From: Zygaena filipendulae | Lineage: Eukaryota > Arthropoda > Insecta > Lepidoptera > Zygaenidae | NCBI GenBank assembly: GCA_907165275.2 | Contig: OU015650.1 | Coordinates: 10,260,001 to 10,324,000 of the forward strand | Direction: 5' to 3' | DNA: 64,000 nucleotides | Part shown: piece after piece, positions 11,701-20,368 of the stretch | Numbering within the stretch: position 1 is the first letter of the stretch | Layout of the letters: each line of letters starts with the position of its first letter | Position numbers and translations under genes: made by a program | The notes under the pieces: model-generated | Databases searched by the model: none | What the model was told of the DNA's origin: nothing | What the model saw: only the letters and a program-made list of their open reading frames with translations

Positions 11701-14700
11701 AAAAATAATCGTATAGTTGATTTTTATGCCATCGGATAGCTTAAAAAAATACATATTCAATGAACTAAGTATCTTATTTAAAACATATAGAATTATAGAA
11801 AAAACCCTAAGAAAGTTTTGGTCTAAACGTATAGAGCTGGATTCAATAAAGATCCTATTATTGCGAGCATAATTATTATTGGAAATAACATTTAGAAAAC
11901 TCAAGTATTACCGGTACCACACGGCATTTCCAAAGACAACCCCTTTCATTGAGATAGGTACCTACTGCTTTTGCCCTTATGACGGCAGAATAGTATAGAT
12001 AAAAACGAAAAACTGACTGACATATTAACGCACAGCCCAAACCGCTAAGTCCAAAACCTTGCAATTTGGCACAAGGATTCCTTATACTTAATATGTCATG
12101 CATAAAGGCATGCACGAAACTATGGTTTTTCAATAGAGATTTACTTTTACATGGTCCTACTTGTCAGTTTACGTTGTCAGTTTAAGAAAGAACTTCCAAA
12201 GTTCCAACTCACAGACCCTGAGTACACAAACAACAACAAAAATTATAAAAATTGTAACTTTTATTCCCCAACCCCTTAAACTAGAGGATGGAAGTTTGTA
12301 TGAGAATTACGCAATTTTGACTTACAAAAAGAAATAAAATCCTACCAAAAACATTTTCATGTAAAATGATGCCAAGACGAGTCCACTGTCAAAAAGTTAT
12401 CAGAGGGGCTATTATGTAACTTTTGTTTCTATCGTTTTTCGCTTGCAATCAAAAACATCGTGGTTTTGCGATTACAATATGCACTTTTTGACACCTACAA
12501 TATCTAGCAATCAAACAAAACAAACATATTTCAAAACTTGAAGCTGTCTAAACATAACCAATTAATCACAAAACCGCTATTTTTCCGATTGAAATCGAAA
12601 AATGATAGAAACAAAAGTTACATAATCGCCCTACTGATCTCATGAAGAGCCAAGCTTATAACTCTACACACCCTAACTCTACAAGGCCTAACTTCTCAAA
12701 CTCTACACTTTAGTCAGAATATGTAGCTAAAACGTCATTTTTTGGCTATTTCAAAACCAAAAAATGACATTCCAAAAAAAATAAAATAAAAAGGTTGATA
12801 TAGCAGAAGGCTTTAGTATGTATAATAAGATCGCATATGCACCGCTTAGTGAACTCTCTGTAATACTTGAAGGTTGACTGGCAGGGAATGCCACTGTGGC
12901 ATTAAGTCCGCCTTTGTACCATGATATGCATAAAGTTTAAATAGATAAATAAAGCTGCAGGAACATCAAGTTAGTGATATAAAGCGATTTGTTCCTCTTT
13001 GAAGTTGATGTGGTGTATGCGTGCGTTACAGCAGAGGAAGCGATGGCGGGCGCGGGCGGCGCCGGCGACGCGCACACTCCCGACGAGCTGGTCGGTCTGA
13101 CGCCCGAGCAGGCGGATCAGCTGCGCGCCGAGTGGAGCCGCGAGCTGGCGCGAGTCGAGGAGGAGATCGCCACGCTGCGCACTGTCTTGCAGAGCAAGGT
13201 TAGCTACGGAACACCGAACAACCATCTTAGCCAAGTTGACAATCTGTACCAAATCGTTATCGCTTTAGAAAACTAATGAATGTATCGTCATGTTACGTTG
13301 TCACGTGTCCATGGGCGGCGGTAATCACGTACCATCAGGTGTACTACTTGCCCGTTTGTCCCTTATGACAAAAAAAAAACGTAAAATCGTCCAATCAAAA
13401 GTGAAAGTTCTTGTGCCCACGGGACATGAAGATACGTTCCTAAATTTTCTATAGCGATAGTTTTTATAGATTTGCAACTTAGCTAAAGGAGCAGGCCTGT
13501 TCAACTACGTTTTTCATTTTTACTGCACTACTAATAAGTATAACGGCACGGCGACGACCTCGTCAAGGGTCTAACGGCTGCCCTCAGTCATTTTAATGAT
13601 AACTTAAAAGTAAAGATTTTTAAACAAAACTGCCGCAATCACAGACGTTCATTTAATTAATATTAGTTGGCATTTAACTAATAAAGTTAAATTTAGTTAG
13701 AACATTAATGTTTTAAAATCTTTACTTAAAATTAAGTTATCACTAAAACGACTCTGAGTGCGGCCGTAAGTATATAAAAATATTTAGCGCGGTAGCATTC
13801 TAATCGATGTCAGGCGCGTGGTTGTTTGCACGACGACGTCGCGACAAGGCGCCCTAGGCCTCTGATATTATTGCTATCTGGTCGTGATAGTGTAAAAACG
13901 TTTTATAAATTTCAGCGCCCTAGATCGCCGCTATAGCCTTTGCCTATACAGAATGGCCTAGTCCTGTTTGGAGTGTTCTTTTGCTTACTGTAACAGTTAG
14001 TATTCCCAACTGTAAAGATATAGCCAACGTTAAAGAAAACGCCATACGCCTTTATTAAGTTTCATATTACGCATTACACATTGGGTTTGAACTTTGACGA
14101 TCACCAGCAACTAATGATTTCTAATGGCTCCTACACACGCAAAGTCGTTGGTTTTTTTGTAACGGGCAAATCATACTCGCCGGACATCGTTTTGGCGGCA
14201 CCGGCAGTATAATGTGTAGGCACAGATAATATAATACTATTAACAGTAGATACTAAGACGTAACACCTGCAATGTTTTTTAAATTGAAAATGTTGAACCC
14301 TGATTTCAGATTCGTCAGAGTTCGGAGTTAAAAAGAAAACTTGGCATCACTGTATGGAAAGAGATAACCGAGGACGTTAATCAGAGTTTGAAAAATGTGA
14401 AAGAAAGCCAAGTGTAAGTAATCTGATTGAAAACTACGACTTGTCGTCATCTCGCATGAGAAGTACTAGTAAGAAATAAAACACAAGATAAACATTTGTT
14501 TTTGAGCAAATTAAGATACAATAATAAGCACATTAAACTTGAATTTGTAATTAAACTGCATAAAAATATTTAAATGAGGATGATAAATATTTTCTTTTAG
14601 AGGGTTAGAACATTCATGGTGGGCATTGTTTTTAGTGGCTATTGGGTGGTGTGGTGCTTTGATTAACTACCAAATGGATGCCGCACAAACATGTAGATGT

Positions 14701-17653
14701 TACGAGTATACAAACTCGTATTTATTTTGTGTTTTAACATTTGTTTTGTGTTGCGGTCTTGCACGAAGACACTACAAAAATGGACTCGCCCTCGCGACTG
14801 TTTTTATTGCGTCGCGTTGATACTATGATGAAGAAGATTTAATGTGCCGTGCCGCGTGCGACATCCATTGGGTAATCAAAGGTGCGGTGCGGTGTTAAAG
14901 CTTTTGGCACAGACTATCGGAATGGTGAGCATATTTTGCATGAGCAGCATAATATGGTTACACGGCCCAGCACAGTACTCGTAAGAACTCATTGTGGCCA
15001 AATACCGTATACTGAATGTCACAGAGAGATCTAGTCATATCTGAAGATCATATACTAAAGGTTTTCAATCATTTACACTAATTACTTTGATAAGATATGC
15101 ATTTGGTTTTACCTTTTTAACTTACATCTGGCACTTCAAAATGTTCGCTAACTCGTCACACAGGAGTTGTGACCAGTTCCTTGACATGTTTTTTTACTAC
15201 AGAAGTAGTCGATAATAATTATTTTGCTTATGAGATTCTGAAGAATAATGCTTTATTAATGCCTAATGCCTGTGTGAAGTTAATAAATACGATAATCCGA
15301 AAACTAGTTCAAAAAGACTTAACCTTTCTGTAACACCTGTATTGTTTCATCCATAATTATTTTTACTAAATTTTGTTCAACCATTCCGTTAAACTAAATT
15401 TTGAAAGTAGGTACCAATAATAATTTTTATTTTGTTTACATTTTATTTTTTATCTTGGTTTAATATGGAATGTTATTATTTAAAAAATATACCTATGTAA
15501 ATGCATAATAGCATAGTGGTTTGTTTTCACAAAAAAGCAAAAACAGCCCTAACGGCTCAAATGTTCTAAATTGCGTGCGAGTAGATAAGTAGATTAACCA
15601 GTTTGCTCACTGGAAACTAGTAACTTATTTAACGTTTACTTTATTACATCTAGAGATTACAGAATACTGTTAAATTTTTTTTTCATTAAGTTGGTTGGTT
15701 TTACAGTACCTACTTTATTTTTTTCACTTTTTGCGTTTATTGCACAACAGCTATCAATCCATAGAAACTCGCGTTGCTGCACTTACGCAGGCTGTGACTG
15801 AAGCACCCATGTAAGTATTTTGTATAAAATTTTAAGTATTGCTTATTTTGTACTGTATAGTTAATTTTTGTATACTTACCGCCGCACTCAGAGTCGACTT
15901 TAATGATAGCTTAGTTAAGTATAGATTTTTAAAGTCGACTCTGAGTGCGGCCTTTAGTTAAATTAATTCGTTCATTTAACTTAACATGTAAATAGTGGTA
16001 ATACTGTATTTTTTTTTCATTTTTTATAGGTTTAAGTATTAATTTATATATATATATATTTATGTAATTATGTATATGATCGTTCTAACCCTAAAGAAAA
16101 TATTATTGCATAACGTAGAAAGTAAGTAAACCGATTAAAGACCATTGTTGTGTCGCCACGGCGACACAACAATGGTGCTGTTGTAACAAAGCGAGCAGAG
16201 TCGCGGGATTTTGTAATTAAAATTAATGGTAGTATGGTTCTTTGTTTAGAGGACTAACTTTGTATGTCTTTCTGGTTCAATATCATCCCACCAAAAACAT
16301 ATTCATGTAAAATGATGCCAACACGAGTCCAAATGACGGGCACTGTCAAAAAGTTATCAGATCTCATGTAGAGCCAAGCTAATAACTCTACACACCCTAA
16401 CTCTACAAGGCCTAACTTCTCAAACTCTACATATTCTATCATTTTACATGAATATATTTTTGGTGGGATTTCATTTCCATTTCATTGATAAAACAGCGCG
16501 GCGTGGGAATCTGTAATAAAGGCGACTGTTTCGTTGTTTATAGATACCAAAAAACGGAATCTGTGATAAAATCGACGGCCGAGAAGACAACCTCCATCTT
16601 CGGCGGCATCACGGCGGGCGTGTCGCACAAGCTGGGCCAGATGCGCAACTCGGACTCGTTCCGTTCCATAGAGGAGCGCGTCGGCACCGCCTACGAGAAT
16701 GTCAAGGTATAGAACACTTTATGTATTTTAATCCAACTTGATTTTTAAGCTCACCCGCTATGTTCCATTCAAGCGGACCAATTTAACTCCCTACTATTAC
16801 TACATATACACACCTATTTAGGTCTTGGTACTGTCCATCTTGATAAAAAATGGAGTTCTCGAGGGAATTACGAAATTGACGCTAGTGAAACCGCGCAAGG
16901 AACAGCTAGTTCACAATAAATATCATAGAGTGTAATTTCAAACGAGGGACATATTCAAATAATTAGTTTAAGTGCATGTCTAACTGTAATTGTATATTGT
17001 CCTATCAATGTTTAATACCTGTTAATGTTGAAATAAAGAAAATAAAATAAAATAAATCCACATGCTTATTAATTATTATGTATAGGTAACGAATAAAATA
17101 TGAATAAAAAATCTGGGAGTGTCGTAGAGCACTTGGTTACAACGAAGTTTTTTCCGTATTAAACTGAATCCATTATGTCTGTTACGCGTGAAATGGCAAG
17201 AATACAAAAAAAACTCATGTCGAAAAAAATTACAGTTGCTTTATTTTTCCGTAGAGCAGTCGTATGACGCCGTGACGGAAAATGAATTTTTACTCCCATC
17301 CTTACCGTGCAATAAAGAACTTTGCTCGCTAAATTTGAGACGAGAATCGAATGCGGGCATACCCTTGTTGAATACGTGTCTCTCGTTTAGCCTTACACCC
17401 TGTAATACGACCGTACAATAATTTTTTATGCTTACAGGTAGCGTATCTACTGTGGTCTCGATGGTAATTTTTCCCCGAAACGGTTCTGGCAATTTTTTCC
17501 CAAATTTTTAACCCAGTAATAAAATGTCTGCAGGGCAAGGTAGCGTCGCGATCCAACTCGACGCAGAGCTTCGACGAGGCGCTGCGCGACGCTAGCCGCG
17601 CCGCCAGTGGCGCCACCTCGCCCGTCATCCCCGAGAACAAGCCCTTGCCTTAG
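5721..17653 (+). CDS. Tumour protein D52 family protein, short isoform
   Basis: Coding exons: 5721-5739, 13032-13198, 14310-14413, 15751-15810, 16544-16706 and 17534-17653; 633 bases, 210 residues, ending TAG. The D52 family (D52/D53/D54) are small coiled-coil proteins linked to vesicle trafficking that form homo- and heteromers. I see the family's coiled coil in exon 2 (LTPEQADQLRAEWSRELARV, running to LRTVLQSK), the signature ELKRKLGITVWKEITEDV in exon 3, SIFGGITAGVSHKLGQMRNS with SFRSIEERV in exon 5, and the C-terminal ALRDASRAASGATSP. The first exon encodes MSGVPT and ends in ACTG before gtaagt. Its phase (1) matches the acceptor at 13031, giving MSGVPT-AEEAMAG. The length fits the family's usual size of about 180-225. 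The start exon is inferred from Kozak context (AAA before ATG) and phase. An in-frame ATG at 13043 is an alternative start. The shared exons are very secure. Confidence 0.8.
6531..6724 (+). mobile_element. Helitron-like element, second subfamily
   Basis: Starts near TATAAAATAAAGTCGC and contains CGGTTTTCACCAATAGATAG. The 3' end is ACCGCGGGTGAAACCGCG, then CAGCTAG. Relatives of the same subfamily lie at 7265-7453, 30763-30983, 37880-38080 and 63306-63511. It lies in the first intron of the short D52 isoform. Confidence 0.7.
7265..7453 (+). mobile_element. Helitron-like element, degenerate
   Basis: Same subfamily as 6531-6724 (GTTTTCACCAATAGATAGAG). The 3' hairpin is eroded to TGCAAGTGAAACCGCAG and the CTAG end is lost (ACAGTACC). 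Confidence 0.55.
8229..8434 (-). mobile_element. Helitron-like element inside the 7790-9364 element
   Basis: Minus orientation: CTAGCTGTTCCGCGG at the plus-strand left end (the element's 3' end) and TATAATATTAGTGAGGA at its 5' end. The hairpin CCGCGGTTTTACCCGCGG is intact. It carries (AAAC)n next to the 5' region. Confidence 0.75.
8482..8920 (-). mobile_element. Nested Helitron-like copies
   Basis: At least two minus-orientation 3' ends (about 8482 and 8578) share one 5' end (GATATTAGTAGGA at about 8920). The segment GGAATTCCCGCAGGA, then TTACTCCTTATAGCATCAGC, appears twice (8612-8680 and 8709-8770), so the inner part is duplicated. Confidence 0.55.
9370..10054 (+). promoter_or_regulatory. 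GC-rich region upstream of the long D52 isoform
   Basis: Two GC- and CpG-rich patches (about 9373-9412 and 9655-9745) stand out from the AT-rich surroundings immediately upstream of the 10055 ATG. A possible non-coding first-exon donor (ACAAG/GTGAGC) is at about 9439-9448. This is consistent with a second promoter; no core element is proven. Confidence 0.35.
10055..17653 (+). CDS. Tumour protein D52 family protein, long isoform with 128-residue N-terminal extension
   Basis: The first coding exon 10055-10439 carries an ATG and 128 codons, ending phase 1 at a GTGAGC donor. It joins the acceptor at 13031 to read GITPR-AEEAMAG and then uses the same exons as the short isoform: 13032-13198, 14310-14413, 15751-15810, 16544-16706, 17534-17653. 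Total 999 bases, 332 residues. The extension is acidic near its start (PPDDDSTPSFDVAVDELDEL) and basic in the middle (NRRRRLRIFRKKMREV). I recognise no domain in it. Codons in this exon are moderately GC-rich, as expected for a real exon in this AT-rich region. It could be an isoform-specific N-terminus from a second promoter. The possibility that it belongs to a separate overlapping gene is reduced, not excluded, by the exact phase match. Confidence 0.65.
11470..11670 (-). mobile_element. Degenerate Helitron-like element
   Basis: Eroded 3' end (CTAGTTGATCTCC, then GGTTTCAAGGGCGTTAAT), then GATAAAAGTACCCTATGTC and a 5' end at CTTCATAATATTAATAC. It lies in the D52 intron between 10439 and 13032. 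The remainder of 10440-13031 is AT-rich with only spurious ORFs, apart from the MITE at 12340-12709. Confidence 0.5.
12340..12709. mobile_element. MITE interrupted by a second MITE
   Basis: The outer element matches 16286-16468 (CCTACCAAAAACATTTTCATG at the left, TAACTCTACACACCCTAACT at the right). It is split at GTTATCAG by an inner element of about 230 bp (about 12404-12636). The inner element has inverted ends built on GGGC(T/G)ATTATGTAACTTTTG with GATAGAAACAAAAG. The uninterrupted junction is preserved in the other copy. The outer right TIR is missing here. Confidence 0.65.
13257..13450. repeat. Diverged MITE carrying a LINE/SINE tail
   Basis: Has AGAAAACTAATGAATG with ATCGTCATGTTACG, related to the family at 20224, 23690 and 45739. 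Embedded in it is GGGCGGCGGTAATCACGTAC, then CATCAGGTG, which resembles the 3' end of a common lepidopteran retroposon. It starts 59 bases after a D52 exon. Confidence 0.45.
13575..13766. mobile_element. MITE of the CTCAGAGTCG family, copy 1
   Basis: Terminal inverted repeats (left CGGCTGCCCTCAG, right CTCTGAGTGCGGCCG) with subterminal TTTTAATGATAACTTA and its complement. It is flanked by TAA on both sides (13572-13574, 13767-13769). Other copies are at 15879-15953, 24382-24618 and 46735-46820. It lies in a D52 intron. Confidence 0.75.
15751..15810 (+). other. Probable cassette exon of the D52 gene
   Basis: 60 bases encoding YQSIETRVAALTQAVTEAP, flanked by CACAACAG and GTAAGT. Both ends are phase 2, so skipping it leaves the frame intact (V-YQKTES instead of I-YQKTES). 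Mammalian D52-family genes use alternatively spliced inserts in the same part of the protein. Skipping here is an inference. Confidence 0.5.
15879..15953. mobile_element. MITE of the CTCAGAGTCG family, internally deleted copy
   Basis: Only 75 bases: CCGCCGCACTCAGAGTCGAC, then the opposite arm GTCGACTCTGAGTGCGGCC, flanked by TTA (15876-15878, 15954-15956). It lies 68 bases after the D52 cassette exon. Confidence 0.75.
16141..16176. repeat. Perfect palindrome
   Basis: Two 17-base arms, starting ACCATTGTTGTGTCGCC, separated by two bases. It lies in a D52 intron. The function is unknown. Confidence 0.7.
16286..16468. mobile_element. MITE with TCCCACCAAAAACATATTC ends
   Basis: Terminal inverted repeats of about 30 bases: TCCCACCAAAAACATATTC at the left, GAATATATTTTTGGTGGGA at the right. 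The interior carries AACTCTACACACCCTAACTC. It is the uninterrupted relative of 12340-12709 and ends 75 bases before a D52 exon. Confidence 0.75.
16795..16909 (+). mobile_element. Truncated Helitron-like element
   Basis: The 3' end GCTAGTGAAACCGCGC, then ACAGCTAG, is recognisable. The body is short and the 5' end is unclear. It lies in the last D52 intron. Confidence 0.5.
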
Positions 17654-18470
17654 TCGACTGAGTCCCCTCCATCCCTGCCCCCTCCCCCCCGTCTACACCT
17701 TACACTATTATATACCTATTATATACAACGGCTCTTAAACTATACGGCACTAGTGTTAATATTAATATAACCGCGTCGTTAACTGTTGGCATCGTTAACA
17801 CTGTATTTATCATGTAACTTTTTCAAGACTGGGGTTCTTGACTCCACAAAAAGGCTGTTAATTACATTGTACTTAGTAAAATCACTATGGAACTAGCACT
17901 GTCCGACGAACGATGCGAGTGTTGCTAGGTCATTAATGAAATGTTTGAAAATGATGCTGCATTATACTATATTTTATTGATTGAATATCGTTTCATTGGT
18001 TTTTGCATAACACTGTTTAAATACAGGAGGATTTCTATTTTCTAGCTTTCTAAGCAGCAATTAATTAGTTTATTAAGATAAACAATAATATCAAATGAAA
18101 TAATTATGGCATCACCGAATAAAATTAATCTAAATTATTGAGCTTGGTTGTAGTTTTTTTTGTTTACAAAGTTGATATATTTAATTAATTGATGTCGTGC
18201 ATTCCAAATGTGTAATTCATTTCGTTCATACCATAATATATTCTGGCAACATTCTATAGAAATAAGTTTTTTCAAAACATAATGGTACTTACCATTAACT
18301 TATACATCTGTTACTTATGAATAATAAATATGTGAGTATTAATGACACCACTATCTGCCGAAGCTGTTATGTCCACAATAAAATATGTAGTAAAAATACA
18401 ATATTTTTATAAGACGCTTAGCTTTTCGTTACTATTTCACTATTTTAATAAATATCTTTGATGAATAAAG
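17654..18470 (+). other. D52 gene 3' untranslated region
   Basis: AT-rich sequence after the TAG stop. AATAAA signals occur at 18118-18123, 18323-18328, 18377-18382 and 18464-18469, which gives several possible transcript ends. Confidence 0.55.
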
Positions 18471-18530
18471 TTTATGTATTAAATTATGACTTTGACTGAC
18501 ACCAAATTGTGATATTGTTTATTTGAAGTC

Positions 18531-18960
18531 TCAAATTGTATGTATTAGGGGACAAACGCAGCGACATGTTGCGGAACATGTCGCTCGACTGTCCCAAAAA
18601 ACAATGTCGCGGAACATTTTGCAGGCTTTTATAGAAATGTCGCCCGAAGAGTTTGTGGCGATTAGTGTTGCGTAGTGCGTACATACATTAAGAGGCGCGT
18701 AAGGGCGGCGCCACAGTCTCGTACAAATGGTAGACAACATAAGAAGTATGTACTTCGTATGTTGTCTACCATTTGTTTTTGCCGCCGCCGAGACTGGTCA
18801 AGGGGTAACGGTTGCCCACACGACTAAACTCGGTGACAAACGACGCGGGACACGCGCTCGCTTGAGTCGCTCTCGGAGCAGGAGCAAGTAACACGTCCTG
18901 CGTCACGTAGAATGTAGCGGGACATATTCCGGGACACTGCAACGTTGCAGAGTAACGTAG
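18531..18960. repeat. GC-rich element with internal hairpin
   Basis: GC-rich island in AT-rich intergenic DNA. It repeats GCGACATGTTGCGGAACAT-like motifs (18560-18615) and carries an inverted repeat at 18723-18776 whose arms begin ACAAATGGTAGACAACAT. Flanking CAGTCTCG and CGAGACTG extend the pairing. Probably a decayed DNA transposon; no coding region. Confidence 0.45.
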
Positions 18961-19125
18961 ATTTAGTGTTGCGCGTCATGTGTGACAAAATGTTCCCTAG
19001 TGGATTCGTCTCTTACAAATGGTCAAGCATCATCATAGATGTCACCATTTTTTGTCTGTGCCAAAATCCGTTCGCAAATCACAATGGCATGATGATGAGT
19101 ATAAAAATCAAAATTCTGTTTATAG

Positions 19126-19310
19126 TTTATAAGTCCGTCAATTAGATGTAAAAAAAAATATTGACACGTATTTTTTGCTTTTAAGTTTTGGAGTGGGGGC
19201 TCATGACAACATGTATAAAGTTTAACTCCGTTATTTTTTGATTACCCACGGAAAAGAAAAATCGTGTCTAATATTTTTTATTAATCTACAAGACGGGACT
19301 AAAACTACTA
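19126..19310. mobile_element. MITE of the AGTCCGTC family, copy 1
   Basis: The left end AGTCCGTCAATTAGATG, with ATATTGACACGTATTTTTTG, pairs with the right end AATCTACAAGACGGGACT, with GTGTCTAATATTTTTT. The centre has GAGTGGGGGCTCATGAC. Related copies are at about 33640-33885 and 53316-53592. Confidence 0.6.
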
Positions 19311-19317
19311 AGGTTGC

Positions 19318-19441
19318 CTGGGAGAGATCGCTTTAAGCGATAAGACCGCCTTTTGTATACCTTTAGCTAAATGTAAGAAATTTTTTAAACACTTTTTTTT
19401 CAGTTTGGTGTGCAATAAAGAATTATCTATCTATCTATCTA
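19318..19441 (+). repeat. Retroposon 3' tail with (ATCT)n
   Basis: GATAAGACCGCCTTTTGTAT, then GTGTGCAATAAAGAATT and four ATCT units. It resembles the 3' end of a LINE-derived retroposon. Reverse-oriented relatives lie at 56397-56570 and, more diverged, at 35000-35075. Confidence 0.55.
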
Positions 19442-20223
19442 AAAACTAAAATTTGGTTTTTGGCAATCAACACTTGTGTTTGGAATGGATATGATATCGA
19501 CGAAGATATTTATTTACATGAAAGGTTATTAATAAAAATGGTTACTATATTATCATAGTCTTTATTTGTTCTCAACACAAAATCCAGATAATGCCTTGTC
19601 GATAGTATGAAATACAAATTACCCTGCACGAAGAAATTTAAAATCTATTTCAAGAATAAATATTAAATCCATATTATAAAGGTCCAATTGTTAGCTACAT
19701 GTTATGACTGAAGACGTCTACGGTATTTTTGGTAGCAGCTGAATTTTTTTATAAATAACAATAATAGACACGATAATATGAAAAAAGTAAAATTATTTTA
19801 GTTCAATTGATATTTCATATCAGAAAGCATAAACATAACAAATATTTTAAAAACATTTTAAAGGCGGCTTCCACGACATTTAATAGAAGATTGTTGTATG
19901 TAGATAGTTTTAAAGGTACCTATAGTTATACAGAAACGAATCTATTACACATGTAATATTCTTACGATACTTGATTGATACTTAAAATGTAGGTACTTAA
20001 TAGAACTTACTATATACTATAATATTATAATCCTCGGTTTTAGCGTAGTATCGATGACATTGCTCCTACAACACGCAAGTAAGACTAAACCTTACGTTCA
20101 ATGAAAATAAGTGTTAATATTGCAGTTTTACAAAAAGTTTCATGTTACCATTTTATATAATTGAGGTGGTTTCAGACTACGCTACAATACGTCTCCATAG
20201 AAGCTTACACAAACAAGCCCCCT

Positions 20224-20368
20224 AGCGAAGTTCACAATCTACAATCGTTAACGCATAGAAAACTGAGGAATCGTCATGTCACGTGGTCACGTAAAATCGT
20301 CCAGTCGAAAGTCCAGTTTTGCGCGACCACGTGACAACGATTCCATTCCTTAGTTTTCTATGCGTTAA
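20224..20368. mobile_element. MITE of the ACGCATAGAAAAC family
   Basis: Inverted arms contain CTACAATCGTTAACGCATAG and AATCGTCATGTCACGTGGTC on the left, and their complement on the right, ending at CTATGCGTTAA. A better-preserved copy is 45739-45912. Confidence 0.65.

Noticed and set aside
14626..14820. 64-codon plus-strand ORF with hydrophobic and Cys-rich segments
   Set aside because: It lies in a D52 intron, has no splice phase that keeps the D52 frame and resembles nothing known.
17188..17492. Overlapping ORFs of 77-103 codons on both strands
   Set aside because: They lie in the last D52 intron or are antisense to the last exon; no domain and no splice support.
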